In this document: one piece after another, positions 25,080-33,559 of the stretch
Layout of the letters: every line of letters begins with the position of its first letter
Position numbering within the stretch: position 1 is the stretch's first letter
Assembly (NCBI GenBank): GCA_964470965.1
Contig: CAYYIS010000027.1
Location: 5,686 to 69,685 of the forward strand
DNA: 64,000 bases
DNA from: CAYYIS01 sp964470965
GTDB taxonomy: Bacteria > JAAXHH01 > JABIQT01
Direction: 5' to 3'
Notes under the pieces: model-generated
The model's input: the letters and a program-made list of their open reading frames with translations, nothing else
What the model was told of the DNA's origin: nothing
The model's database searches: none
Made by a program: the position numbers and the translations under genes

Positions 25080-25803
25080 GGGAAATATCTTCTGCACGAT
25101 GCTGCTTACGGTGAATTCAGTGCCGGGCAGTATGCCACATTCATGCCAGGTATCCCGACTACAGCGACTTCGGCTGTCGCCACGGAATATTCGATGAACA
25201 AGAATTTAACCCCCTTGGGATCACAGGCACCGGTGTACAGACGGGCATCAGGTTGAGGCGCTCTACAGCGTTCGTTCATTTGAATGGATTCTGGCGTAGA
25301 ATCGATCGATCGAAAACGGGGAAGTGCTCGTTGAGGGGATACCGGAATCATGTCCTGTCCCGGTCGAATTGGTAGATCACACCGGTGAAATAGCCATTGA
25401 CACGGTATGGTCGAGACCTGCACCCGATCCAAAGAATCTGTACTGAATGGAAGACTGAATAAAGCTGGAGTACATGTAAGCGCGTTGGAGACATTCTCAC
25501 CAGAAATGAAGGGATTAGACGAAAACACCCTTCTTAACCAACACCTGATCGTAGACACCTGTGGAGGCACTCTGGCGGAATCAGGGCAAACCCATATGTC
25601 AAAAATCAGAGGCACAATGACAGAACGGAAGTTCCACGCCGAACCTTCTGAAGTAGTCGCAGGACTAATACCGGCCAGATAGCCGGACGATAAAATCTAA
25701 GTCTTCAAGTCTGTCGGTTTCGTTACCCAGAACGCCTTCACCGCACACCGCGCCTATGAGCGGGTGCTGCCGTTCCGTGTCGGAACAGAGATGGAGCTGT
25801 AGT
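25080..25803 (+). pseudogene. Ornithine cyclodeaminase / mu-crystallin family pseudogene
   Basis: Translated in shifting plus-strand frames, this stretch reproduces the family in order: TTATSAVATEYSMNKNL, then after a frame change at a CCCCC run LGITGTGVQ (Rossmann motif), QVEALYSVRSFEWILA in another frame, AGVHVSALETFSPEMKGL, HLIVDTCGGTLAESG, EVVAGLIPAR and finally DDKI, VFKSVGF, AFTAHRAYERVLPF. Several in-frame stops and at least two frameshifts interrupt it, and the N-terminal third is missing. The remnant's final TAG (25801-25803) abuts the ATG of the GT9 gene. Intact relatives reduce imines or deaminate ornithine with NAD. This copy cannot be functional. Confidence 0.8.
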
Positions 25804-26802
25804 ATGCGACGAATTCTGATCATCAGGACCGGTGCCGTGGGGGATTGTGTCCTCACCGCACCGGTCCTGACCAGTCTTCGACAGTCCTACGCCGACATTT
25901 CCATAGAATTACTAGGCAACAGGGACTACCTGTCCCCGCTCGTATCCGTCGGTCTAGCGGACGCAAGCCACTCAATCGACCGCCCCGGATTCTCCAAAAT
26001 GTTTTTCCCGCAGGAAGAGATTCCATCTGATTTAGGTGCGTTCTTTGGATCATACGATGCGGTGTTGTCGTTTGTACCCGATCCCGAGAGAACATTCTCA
26101 CATAACCTGTTAAGCCTCGGTATACCCTTGATATTAAGGGGTACGCCTAAGCCTGATTCCGGAAAACGGATTCACATCACACGGCACCTGATGTTGGCGC
26201 TGAAACCCCTGGACATCGACACCTCCCTGACAATCCCATTTTTTACTCTCCCGCCCTCAGAGCTATCGGCGGCATCCAAACCTTATCTTACAGATATCGA
26301 GGAAATGTCAGCCCCACCTATCGCCCTTCATCCTGGAAGCGGGGGACGGGACAAATGCTGGCCAGCAGCTTCGTTCGCTGAGCTTGTATCCGCCATCTCG
26401 GAGAAAGGGTGCAATATCGTGTTGACATCGGGACCAGCGGACGATGATGCAATCGAGGCACTTCATCAACACCTGGGGAATACGATGCCGCGGGTTTTAA
26501 GGCATATTCCACTGCGTGATTTGGGGTGTATTCTGGGAAAATGTGCCGGATTCATCGGAAACGATACCGGCATAACTCACCTCGCCGCCGCAACGGGAAT
26601 ACCTACGATCGCACTATTCGGCCCCACCGATCCGGCTGTTTGGGGACCCCGGGGAAGGACGGTACGGATTTTATGGGGGAATCTCTTGATCACGGGAGAT
26701 GTCGGTGGCGTTGACGATCCCCCGGTCGGGACAGGCTACCCGCTCGAAAGCATTTCGGTTGATTGTGTCCTGGACGCGTTGCAGGATGTTATTCCGACCT
26801 GA
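25804..26802 (+). CDS. Glycosyltransferase family 9 (heptosyltransferase-like)
   Basis: This protein of 332 residues has the ADP-heptose:LPS heptosyltransferase fold. The N-terminal Rossmann domain opens RRILIIRTGAVGDCVLTAPV (2-21). The C-terminal domain has PIALHPGSGGRDKCWPAASF, ELVSAISEKGCNIVLTSGPAD, and the conserved GNDTGITHLAAATGIPTIALFGPTDPAVWGP loop. Such enzymes build surface lipopolysaccharide or other glycans at the inner membrane. GGAG lies upstream of ATG 25804. Its last 14 bases overlap the end of the convergent AlaX gene. No other LPS gene is close, so the acceptor is unknown. Confidence 0.9.
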   Translation: MRRILIIRTGAVGDCVLTAPVLTSLRQSYADISIELLGNRDYLSPLVSVGLADASHSIDRPGFSKMFFPQEEIPSDLGAFFGSYDAVLSFVPDPERTFSHNLLSLGIPLILRGTPKPDSGKRIHITRHLMLALKPLDIDTSLTIPFFTLPPSELSAASKPYLTDIEEMSAPPIALHPGSGGRDKCWPAASFAELVSAISEKGCNIVLTSGPADDDAIEALHQHLGNTMPRVLRHIPLRDLGCILGKCAGFIGNDTGITHLAAATGIPTIALFGPTDPAVWGPRGRTVRILWGNLLITGDVGGVDDPPVGTGYPLESISVDCVLDALQDVIPT

Positions 26803-27997
26803 TCTTCTCTACCGCATACGCGAGCGCACGCTGGATGACATCAGCATTCTGACCACCTCCCATTGCCATGTTAGGCTTGCCACCACCGCGACCGCCGACC
26901 AATGCCGTAGCTTCCCTCATGAGTTCCCCCATATGCATCTGTATTTCATCACTCCTTGCGAAGACCAGCAGCGGCTTCCCGGTTATACTGCCGAATAGGA
27001 CGGCGCAGGAGGTTTGACTGATGATTTTCTGCGCCAGAATCCTGAGTTCATCCTGGGTTCGCCCCTCGAAGACCCTGTGCAGCAGCGGCATATCGTGCGT
27101 AACATCGATAGATGCAATTAAAACATTCGCCTCATAGTCGAGGAGCTGCCCCCTGAGCGCTGCCGCCGCTTTGTCGCTGGACTTTTTTTCCTGCATCAGC
27201 ATCGACACACTGTTCCTGAGATCCCGTTCACTAACACTCAGAACATCTGCCACTTCACGCACCAGATCTATTTTTTTGTTGTAGTCATACAAAGCCCGAC
27301 GTCCGCACATGAATTCGATCCGGTATAATCCGCCATGCACTTTTCTGGGCCGACGGTTAGTGATCTGCACAACCCCGAGTTCACCACTCGTTGCACAGTG
27401 TGTTCCCCCGCATGCGGTCCGGTCCACCCCTTCAATATCGATGATACGCAGAGGGCCATCACGATCCGGGATTTTACGGATATCGAGCGCATCCACTTCG
27501 TCCGGCTGAACTGTATAGGCATTGACCGATACGTTCCGACCGACTATTTCATGGAGACGATCCTGCAGCAACTCCCAATCATCGGCGGATTCTGGTTTTC
27601 GATCAATGTCGATCGTACAGATGTCACCACTCATGTGGAAGGACAGCGTTTGGGCTTCGAAGAGATCTACAAAAACTCTGGAGAGGATATGCTGACCGGT
27701 ATGCTGCTGCATGTGGTCGTAACGACGCTGCCAGTCTATCACACCCTTAACCACATCCGCATCGATCGGTTCGGCAAGGACATGAACGATATCTTCAACA
27801 TCCTTTTTGACGTCACGAACGGGGATGCCGTTTAACGTGCCTAGGTCGTTGGGTTGACCGCCTGATGTCGGGTAAAAGCACGTGGCGTCCAGAATTACTC
27901 CTGGACTGTCTTTAACCGTTCGACGTGCTACGATCCTGGCCTCAAAACTGGTACGGTAGGCATCGTGCTGGTACAAAAGATCTGTGTTTGGTAACAT
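26789..27997 (-). CDS. AlaX-type trans-editing protein (alanyl-tRNA synthetase-related)
   Basis: Stand-alone AlaX hydrolyses mischarged Ser- or Gly-tRNA(Ala). The 402-residue long form has an N-terminal beta-barrel (LDATCFYPTSGGQP), the zinc-site motif QQHTGQHILSRVF (His99, His103), TACGGTHCATSGELG (Cys196, His200), a coiled-coil linker, and a C-terminal DHHA1 domain ending with ALVGGRGGGKPNMAMGGG. There is no aminoacylation domain. The start is placed at ATG 27997, a few bases after the sialidase stop; a longer frame to 28054 overlaps that gene. It is the last gene of a minus-strand operon, and its end overlaps the convergent GT9 gene by 14 bp. Confidence 0.9.
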   Translation of the reverse strand: MLPNTDLLYQHDAYRTSFEARIVARRTVKDSPGVILDATCFYPTSGGQPNDLGTLNGIPVRDVKKDVEDIVHVLAEPIDADVVKGVIDWQRRYDHMQQHTGQHILSRVFVDLFEAQTLSFHMSGDICTIDIDRKPESADDWELLQDRLHEIVGRNVSVNAYTVQPDEVDALDIRKIPDRDGPLRIIDIEGVDRTACGGTHCATSGELGVVQITNRRPRKVHGGLYRIEFMCGRRALYDYNKKIDLVREVADVLSVSERDLRNSVSMLMQEKKSSDKAAAALRGQLLDYEANVLIASIDVTHDMPLLHRVFEGRTQDELRILAQKIISQTSCAVLFGSITGKPLLVFARSDEIQMHMGELMREATALVGGRGGGKPNMAMGGGQNADVIQRALAYAVEKIRSE

Positions 27998-28007
27998 CTC
28001 AGTAGAT

Positions 28008-29081
28008 TTAACCCGGAATTTCTGCCCGAGGGCCTGTCCCCATGATCCAGTCAAGGTTGTATCGCGCCAGTGTCAGGCGTTCATAACTGTGGACCTCGCC
28101 CCGTTCGTAAAGGCATCCAATGGTTCCGTCCGGAAATTCAGTAAGACAGGAATAGGCCGCCGGTCCGGGATGAAGAACCTGAGAATACCCCCACGACCGA
28201 CAGCCGTCGATGGATAGTCGGACGGTCATGTTCGCCCGTTCGACCTGACTGGCTGGGTTGGAAAAAAGGATATAGTCACCGTCGTGGGTGACTCTGCGTA
28301 TACTGGCCTGGCACGTGGGTTCGATCAGAGCCGGATCATGGCTGATGTCAGACCAGGAGTCCCCGCCGTCAGTGCTAAGCGAAATGGCACGTGTTTTCTG
28401 TTCACGGTCATAGTTGCGCATGTTCAGCAACACTAAACCATTTTTCAACTCTACTGCCTCGCACTCATTGACATCGTCATCTGGTGTGGTGCCTCCCAAT
28501 TTCCAGGTTGCGCCGTGGTCGTCGCTGTGTATTACGTGTGAGAAGTAACGCTTGGACACCGCTTCGATATGATCGCAGGGTATGACAAGGCGCCCGCTCG
28601 CCAGTTGAATCCCGGCGCCGGGACCTGTGGCGTACCACGTCCAATTTTTTTCCTTCACACTCTTGGTGACCTCCACAGGCTCTTCCCAGGTCAGTCCATC
28701 GTCCTTACTTGATGTGACCCATATAGTTCTGGTGCCCTGGCTTTTGCGATCTATGATTTCAGATTCCTTGTCCACGCCCAGATTATGGGTCATCAACAGC
28801 CAGATAGTGCCGGTGATTTCGTCTACGACAGAACAGGGATTGCCACAGGTATTCTCACCATCGTCCCATACGATCCTAGCCTCAGACCAGGTTTCACCAC
28901 CGTCTGTGCTCCTTTTGCAGAGCAGATCGATATCCCCAGTATCGCTCCGGGACCCTTTGCGTCCTTCGCAGAACATCATAACGGTCCCGTGCGGCGTGGA
29001 TACGATCGAGGGAATTCTGTAGGTGTGATAACCCCCGGCTCCGCTGACAAAGAGATCACTCTGTTCACAAAACGCAGTCAT
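28008..29081 (-). CDS. Sialidase-like (BNR/Asp-box) beta-propeller protein
   Basis: This is a six-bladed beta-propeller of 357 residues with the exo-sialidase signature. It has YRIPSIVST near residue 20 (the catalytic Arg of the RIP motif), an early EGR, and repeated Asp boxes: STDGGETW, SKDDGLTW, SDDHGATW, STDGGDSW, SIDGCRSW. A Glu and further Arg residues typical of GH33 occur (NECEAVELKNG, EPTCQASIRRV). No signal peptide is visible, so cytoplasmic use on imported sugars is implied. GGAG precedes ATG 29081. It lies between a DUF6785 transporter-like gene and alaX in one operon. Non-sialic substrates are quite possible. Confidence 0.82.
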   Translation of the reverse strand: MTAFCEQSDLFVSGAGGYHTYRIPSIVSTPHGTVMMFCEGRKGSRSDTGDIDLLCKRSTDGGETWSEARIVWDDGENTCGNPCSVVDEITGTIWLLMTHNLGVDKESEIIDRKSQGTRTIWVTSSKDDGLTWEEPVEVTKSVKEKNWTWYATGPGAGIQLASGRLVIPCDHIEAVSKRYFSHVIHSDDHGATWKLGGTTPDDDVNECEAVELKNGLVLLNMRNYDREQKTRAISLSTDGGDSWSDISHDPALIEPTCQASIRRVTHDGDYILFSNPASQVERANMTVRLSIDGCRSWGYSQVLHPGPAAYSCLTEFPDGTIGCLYERGEVHSYERLTLARYNLDWIMGTGPRAEIPG

Positions 29082-29105
29082 TGTTTCTCCATATTCGTAG
29101 ACCCA

Positions 29106-31061
29106 CTAATTGAAAATCACGTGTCCTGTAATACCGGTTAGTCCATCTATAATGACCCACAGCCCGGCACTGGTGAATTCTCCCAGTATGAGTCCGAGGA
29201 AAAAGGGTAACATCAAGCGGTATGTTCTGATCCCTCCGTATTTCAAGATTAATCCTTTGACCATCCACGCAAGGAAAATAGGGAACCAGGCGGCGGCCAG
29301 AGGAGTGGAAGCCGCTACCGGAAATCCGATAAAATGCAGAGGCCACCAGATAAACTGTTGCCGGAGAAACATTAATAACCACATGACGCCCGCGCCGATA
29401 CCGAAGAACAACCAGCGCCCGAACGGGTCATGCGTGCCGGTAATGTTTGATGCATAGTAGTTGAACCTGCTCTGCTGCAGTTCGCCGAAGAAATGCCAGT
29501 TGAGGTTGATTCCCCCGTATTGATAAGCCAGGAACATTACCGTACAAATAGAACTCACCAGACTCGCAGCGACGGCGATTCCCATGGCTACGGTTATCCA
29601 GCGAGGGTTTCCAATGCCGGTCGCATCCGCCAGTTTCAGACTGTTGGCCATGGACGGCATAATCAGAGTCCTGGTGTGAGTGAACCAGAACTTGGTGAGT
29701 CCAACCGCAACCAGATTCCTCGCTCCGAGCAGCGGACCGGTAAATCCGGCGATTATGAAATCCTGTGGATTGAGGGTGGCGGCGAACAGGACACCGCCTT
29801 CAGCTACGATTCTGGAAAATCCGATATAAATGACCAGCACCATCACCAGCAAGATTACAGCCAGCCATAGAGACAGCCCTATCATCCATAGCCAGCCCAG
29901 GAGGAATAGTATACCTGCCAGGACTCCGAAACATGCGGTGCGGTAAGACAGGCTTTCATCAGAATCATCTATATCGGAATCGCCCTTGAATGCTTTGCGG
30001 AAAACATCCTTTATATGATCGCGAGCAACCCACAAACCAAAGATCACAAGTGCGAACAATGCTCCGAATCCCTGATGGGTTCCGGGCAACGTGGTGTTTC
30101 CGGCGATGTCGATGCCAAAAGTGGCGTTGATGAGATTCTGGGCTCGGCTCAGAATGAAAAAGAACCACAGACTGAAGGACACCTCGAGACTTAACAGGTA
30201 CCCGAACCCTATCAATGGCCAGGTGAAATTGATCGGAAGGACCAGTTTGTTGTTGAACAGGGCGATGGATTCCGCCAGGTCGATAACGGGAAAAAAATTT
30301 ATGTAGTTGTGAACACTGTTCCAGCCATTAATGAAAAACGGGATGGCCAGACCGATCCACATCAGGCGATTACGGAAAAACGGTGCCACGACGGATTTGT
30401 CATCGCGCGCTCCGGCGTCGATCATTTCTGTTGGTAATTTCACGAGAGGAAAAACAAGGCGCTCACGGTCTATCCATTGCTTTCGGAGGATTACAGTAAT
30501 ACAGAAAATGACAAAATAGAGGACCAGTACAAACGAAAGCCACACGGTCAGCGGTCCGATCCACGCATCCCACGGGATGGACTGCCCTTGCGGCAGCCCT
30601 TCGAAGAAAGATCGGATGGCTTCAGGATCCTCCGGCAGCAGCCATTCCTGGAGATGGGGCGAAATGTTTTCTATCCAGCGGTTCTCCGGCGTGGCGTAGT
30701 ACATTGAGGCCATAGCGGGCAAAAGCACTTCGGTCAGGCCGTAGGAGGGAATGGCCGAGGCAATGAGGGACATGATGTACACCACGGCCAGTTCACCCGG
30801 GCTCAGAGCTTTAGCGGAGTGCACACTTCTCAGAATCGTATTGAGGACACCCACCACCACCGCAAAGAGGAATACGACGCCGATCGGCGTGAAATTACTC
30901 CCCAAAAACGATCCCTTAATGATCATGTTCGCGTAGGGGTCGGCCACGCCAAGTATAAGCGAGCAGATCATGCCTACCAGTATAGCCCTGGGGGTAACCG
31001 CCTCATGGGACCACTGAACCCCGTGGCTTTTGTGCAACTTTTCCGGTTCTGCAACTGACAT
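29106..31061 (-). CDS. Large polytopic membrane protein, DUF6785/OPT-like (second copy)
   Basis: This inner-membrane protein of 651 residues is paralogous to the one at 11839-13845. Shared landmarks include ATPENRWIE, EGLPQGQSIPWDAW, VILRKQWIDRERLVFPLVKLP-type text (split here by its Lys/Arg), FGLWVARDHIKDVFRKAF, YIGFSRIVAEGG and the C-terminal LILKYGGIRTYRLMLPFF. About 14 hydrophobic segments are visible. It heads an operon with the sialidase-like gene 24 nt downstream, suggesting transport of a substrate that the sialidase acts on. That link is inference; the substrate is unknown. Confidence 0.8.
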   Translation of the reverse strand: MSVAEPEKLHKSHGVQWSHEAVTPRAILVGMICSLILGVADPYANMIIKGSFLGSNFTPIGVVFLFAVVVGVLNTILRSVHSAKALSPGELAVVYIMSLIASAIPSYGLTEVLLPAMASMYYATPENRWIENISPHLQEWLLPEDPEAIRSFFEGLPQGQSIPWDAWIGPLTVWLSFVLVLYFVIFCITVILRKQWIDRERLVFPLVKLPTEMIDAGARDDKSVVAPFFRNRLMWIGLAIPFFINGWNSVHNYINFFPVIDLAESIALFNNKLVLPINFTWPLIGFGYLLSLEVSFSLWFFFILSRAQNLINATFGIDIAGNTTLPGTHQGFGALFALVIFGLWVARDHIKDVFRKAFKGDSDIDDSDESLSYRTACFGVLAGILFLLGWLWMIGLSLWLAVILLVMVLVIYIGFSRIVAEGGVLFAATLNPQDFIIAGFTGPLLGARNLVAVGLTKFWFTHTRTLIMPSMANSLKLADATGIGNPRWITVAMGIAVAASLVSSICTVMFLAYQYGGINLNWHFFGELQQSRFNYYASNITGTHDPFGRWLFFGIGAGVMWLLMFLRQQFIWWPLHFIGFPVAASTPLAAAWFPIFLAWMVKGLILKYGGIRTYRLMLPFFLGLILGEFTSAGLWVIIDGLTGITGHVIFN

Positions 31062-31536
31062 GCCTGATCCGTTTCTTCCAAATTTGATGCGGACCTATAA
31101 CTTGCGTGTCGTCTCCCCTTCTAACGTCCGCCATAAAAGGGATTGTTTTCAACAACCTTGCCGTTAAACTCCTTTATTCGCCACGGCCCGCATTCTAAAG
31201 CTGTCCTTCCACACCCGTCCCCTACGCGGCCGCTCCGAAGAACTACAGACGAGGAATACCGTCGAGTTTAGGCTGGGTTTGTGGGGAAAAAGAAAACGGT
31301 ACAAGTTGTTTTGTTGCACGCGGCTTTACTCCGTTCAGGAGCAAACGTTCAATCAAAATAGCACAGAAACATAGTGCCCAGATTAGTCAATTATGTAGGA
31401 GTCGCATTAAGGAAAGTCAAGGAGAATTCACCCGGTTAACAGGCCCCCTGAGATCCCCTGCATAGTTAATCCTGTTGAATAATCCTGCTCGTGTATCTAT
31501 ACTCATACCCAAATCAATTCGTGACATGAGGAAAAC
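31062..31536. other. Divergent intergenic region, DUF6785 / PhyH
   Basis: This region of about 475 bases separates two divergent transcription units. Apart from the promoter-like pair near 31475-31503, I see no gene, tRNA or repeat. Confidence 0.45.
31475..31503 (+). promoter_or_regulatory. Candidate sigma70-type promoter of the first PhyH gene
   Basis: TTGAAT (31475-31480; four of six) and TATACT (31498-31503; five of six) with a 17-base spacer, about 34 nt ahead of the ATG. Confidence 0.4.
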
Positions 31537-32379
31537 ATGGATGGCAATGTGGACATCAAACTGGATCAGCTGAACCGCGAAGGGTGGTGTGTTCTCCAGA
31601 ACATTATCCCTGAAGACAAAGTCGACGGCGTCCGTGCACGCGTTGTGACTGCAAACGAAAAGGCGCTGCGGGACTATGAACGGGTGGGCGATGACTATGG
31701 TCATCAGAGAACGGCTGATGGCCGTCCTGGTATTTCAATAATCGCCTACCTGCCCGATTTCGCGCCGTATCTCGGTGACGAGCGGTTGCTGGCGATTGTA
31801 CATGGCGTATTCGGAAAGCACGTCCGGATCGCGCAGACGGAGTTCAAAACACAGAAGCCCAACCGCGAAGATGTGAACTGGCGAGGTTTTCATTCCGACT
31901 GGCCCCACGACCTCACCGACCGGGATGAAGCTGGCCGTGTCGCGCAACCGTTTCCAAATGCCACCATGCAGCTCTCCGTCCTGTGGATGTTGTCATCCTT
32001 CGGTTCTGAGAACGGGGGCACATGGGTGGTGCCCCGTACCCACCGTGACCCGCACAATCCTCGGATGCATCAGACGCCGGAGGGCCTCCGAGAACATATC
32101 GACCAATTCCAATCCATCCCGGGAGAAATCCAGGTTTCCGGTCCTGCCGGCAGCGTACTGGTCATGGACAGCCGAATCTGGCATTCGGCCGGCGCCAATC
32201 CGAGTACGGAACCGCGTGTAGCGATTATCACACGCTATTGTCCCTGGTGGTTGAGTGTAGAATTCGGTGGTAGGAACAATGCCATCGTTCCACGAGACGC
32301 TTATGACGCCTTCCCGGAGTCGGTGAAGCAGTTGTATCGGCACAGGGCCGAAGGCATGGACAATCCGTTCCTGGCATGA
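31537..32379 (+). CDS. Phytanoyl-CoA dioxygenase (PhyH) family protein 1
   Basis: This is a non-haem Fe(II)/2-oxoglutarate-dependent oxygenase of 280 residues with the double-stranded beta-helix fold. The iron triad is visible: His119 and Asp121 in RGFHSDWPHD, and His216 in SRIWHSAGA, with Arg227 as the probable 2-oxoglutarate salt-bridge residue (STEPRVAI). GGTWVVPRTH is the family strand. GAGGAAAAC precedes ATG 31537. It is monocistronic here, divergent from the DUF6785 gene. The substrate is unknown; members hydroxylate lipids, halogenated or amine compounds. Confidence 0.88.
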   Translation: MDGNVDIKLDQLNREGWCVLQNIIPEDKVDGVRARVVTANEKALRDYERVGDDYGHQRTADGRPGISIIAYLPDFAPYLGDERLLAIVHGVFGKHVRIAQTEFKTQKPNREDVNWRGFHSDWPHDLTDRDEAGRVAQPFPNATMQLSVLWMLSSFGSENGGTWVVPRTHRDPHNPRMHQTPEGLREHIDQFQSIPGEIQVSGPAGSVLVMDSRIWHSAGANPSTEPRVAIITRYCPWWLSVEFGGRNNAIVPRDAYDAFPESVKQLYRHRAEGMDNPFLA

Positions 32380-32384
32380 ACCTG

Positions 32385-32411
32385 AGGCCTCCGACCAGGT
32401 GGTGGAGGCCT
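32385..32411. repeat. Perfect 8-bp stem-loop after the PhyH gene
   Basis: AGGCCTCC (32385-32392) and GGAGGCCT (32404-32411) pair perfectly around an 11-base loop, 6 nt after the PhyH stop. There is no T run, so it is either a factor-dependent terminator or an mRNA 3'-end stabiliser. Confidence 0.4.
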
Positions 32412-32648
32412 GATCCAAGTGGTGTAATTAACCTTCTGCGGTGGTGGAAAAGCATGCATCCTGTCCCTGGGACGATTGACAGGCCTGCAAGAAACCATGA
32501 ACGGTCGCCTTTGTTTCGTGACGATGCGGCCCGCCGGCCAGGTACCGTTGGAACCCGTAGCAGACGGGTGGTCGAGGCCAATCCCGGGTATTTCTACTCT
32601 GGCCGTTACCTCGATGGGCTTTAGCAGAGAATCAGCGCGCCGCTGTTT

Positions 32649-33533
32649 CTATCCCGCCATCTCCTCACGCAACCTCACCAGCAATGCCTTGGTGGCCCGG
32701 ATGCCGTCTTCTTCGCTCATTTCAGCCCCTTCGTACTCGATTCCTACATGACCGCTGTATCCGGCTTCGAGAACGATTTTCAAAAGGCGGTGATAGTCCA
32801 GTGTAGTCTCATTGCCGTTCCTGTCGAAATCATAAGTCTTTGCACTGACACCCTTAGCATAAGGCATGAGTTCTTCGACCCCCCGGTAGTTGTCATACTT
32901 TTCATTCTGGCTGACGTTGAAATTCCCAAAGTCCGGCAAGGTTCCCACACGCGGGTGATCTACCAGGTCCATTACGCCGGACAACCAGGCGCCGTTGCTC
33001 GAAAATCCACCGTGGTTCTCCACGAGAATATTGATATCATAATCGTCACTGAATTCACAGAGCCTTCTCAGGCCGTCGGCGGCTAACTGTTGCTGTTCTT
33101 CATATGTGCCGGCACTGCGGGCATTTACCCGGATCGAATGGCATCCCAGAAACTGAGCCACTTCCACCCATTTGTGATGGGTTTCAACGGATTTTCTTCT
33201 GGCTGCGTCGTCCTGATCTCCAAGATTGCCTGAAAAATCGCACATGATGAGCAGGCTTTCAACCCCTTCACCCTCCGCGCGAATTTTCATTTCCTCAAGC
33301 AGTTTTTTGTCATCCGTGGCCTCGAAAAAGAAGGTATTGACATATTCGACCGCGTCTATGTCATACACCCGACGGGCAGTGATCGCGAAATCGAGTGGAT
33401 CGAGCGGTCCATTCAGCAGCTCGCGATAATCCGTATTGAGTGTCGTTGCGATATCATCAAAAAGCGACTCGTGGGGACGAGGGCCGAAATAGCTTCTGTG
33501 TAGTGACCATTGGGCAAGTGATATGTCGAACAA
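32649..33533 (-). CDS. Sugar phosphate isomerase/epimerase-like TIM-barrel protein
   Basis: This is a xylose-isomerase-like (AP endonuclease 2 superfamily) barrel of 294 residues. Visible strands and metal ligands include AVEYVNTFFFEATD, LLIMCDFSGNLGD, HSIRVNARS, INILVENHGGFSSNG (Glu ligand), VGTLPDFGNFN (Asp), GVSAKTYDFD and GHVGIEYEG (C-terminal Glu). It starts with TTG 33533, 7 nt after AAAGGAG. It is third in the operon GH172 -> aldehyde oxidoreductase -> isomerase (26-nt gap). The family includes inosose dehydratases and keto-sugar epimerases; the exact reaction is open. Confidence 0.85.
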   Translation of the reverse strand: MFDISLAQWSLHRSYFGPRPHESLFDDIATTLNTDYRELLNGPLDPLDFAITARRVYDIDAVEYVNTFFFEATDDKKLLEEMKIRAEGEGVESLLIMCDFSGNLGDQDDAARRKSVETHHKWVEVAQFLGCHSIRVNARSAGTYEEQQQLAADGLRRLCEFSDDYDINILVENHGGFSSNGAWLSGVMDLVDHPRVGTLPDFGNFNVSQNEKYDNYRGVEELMPYAKGVSAKTYDFDRNGNETTLDYHRLLKIVLEAGYSGHVGIEYEGAEMSEEDGIRATKALLVRLREEMAG

Positions 33534-33559
33534 TCTGAGACTCCTTTAGCTGTGGGTTG

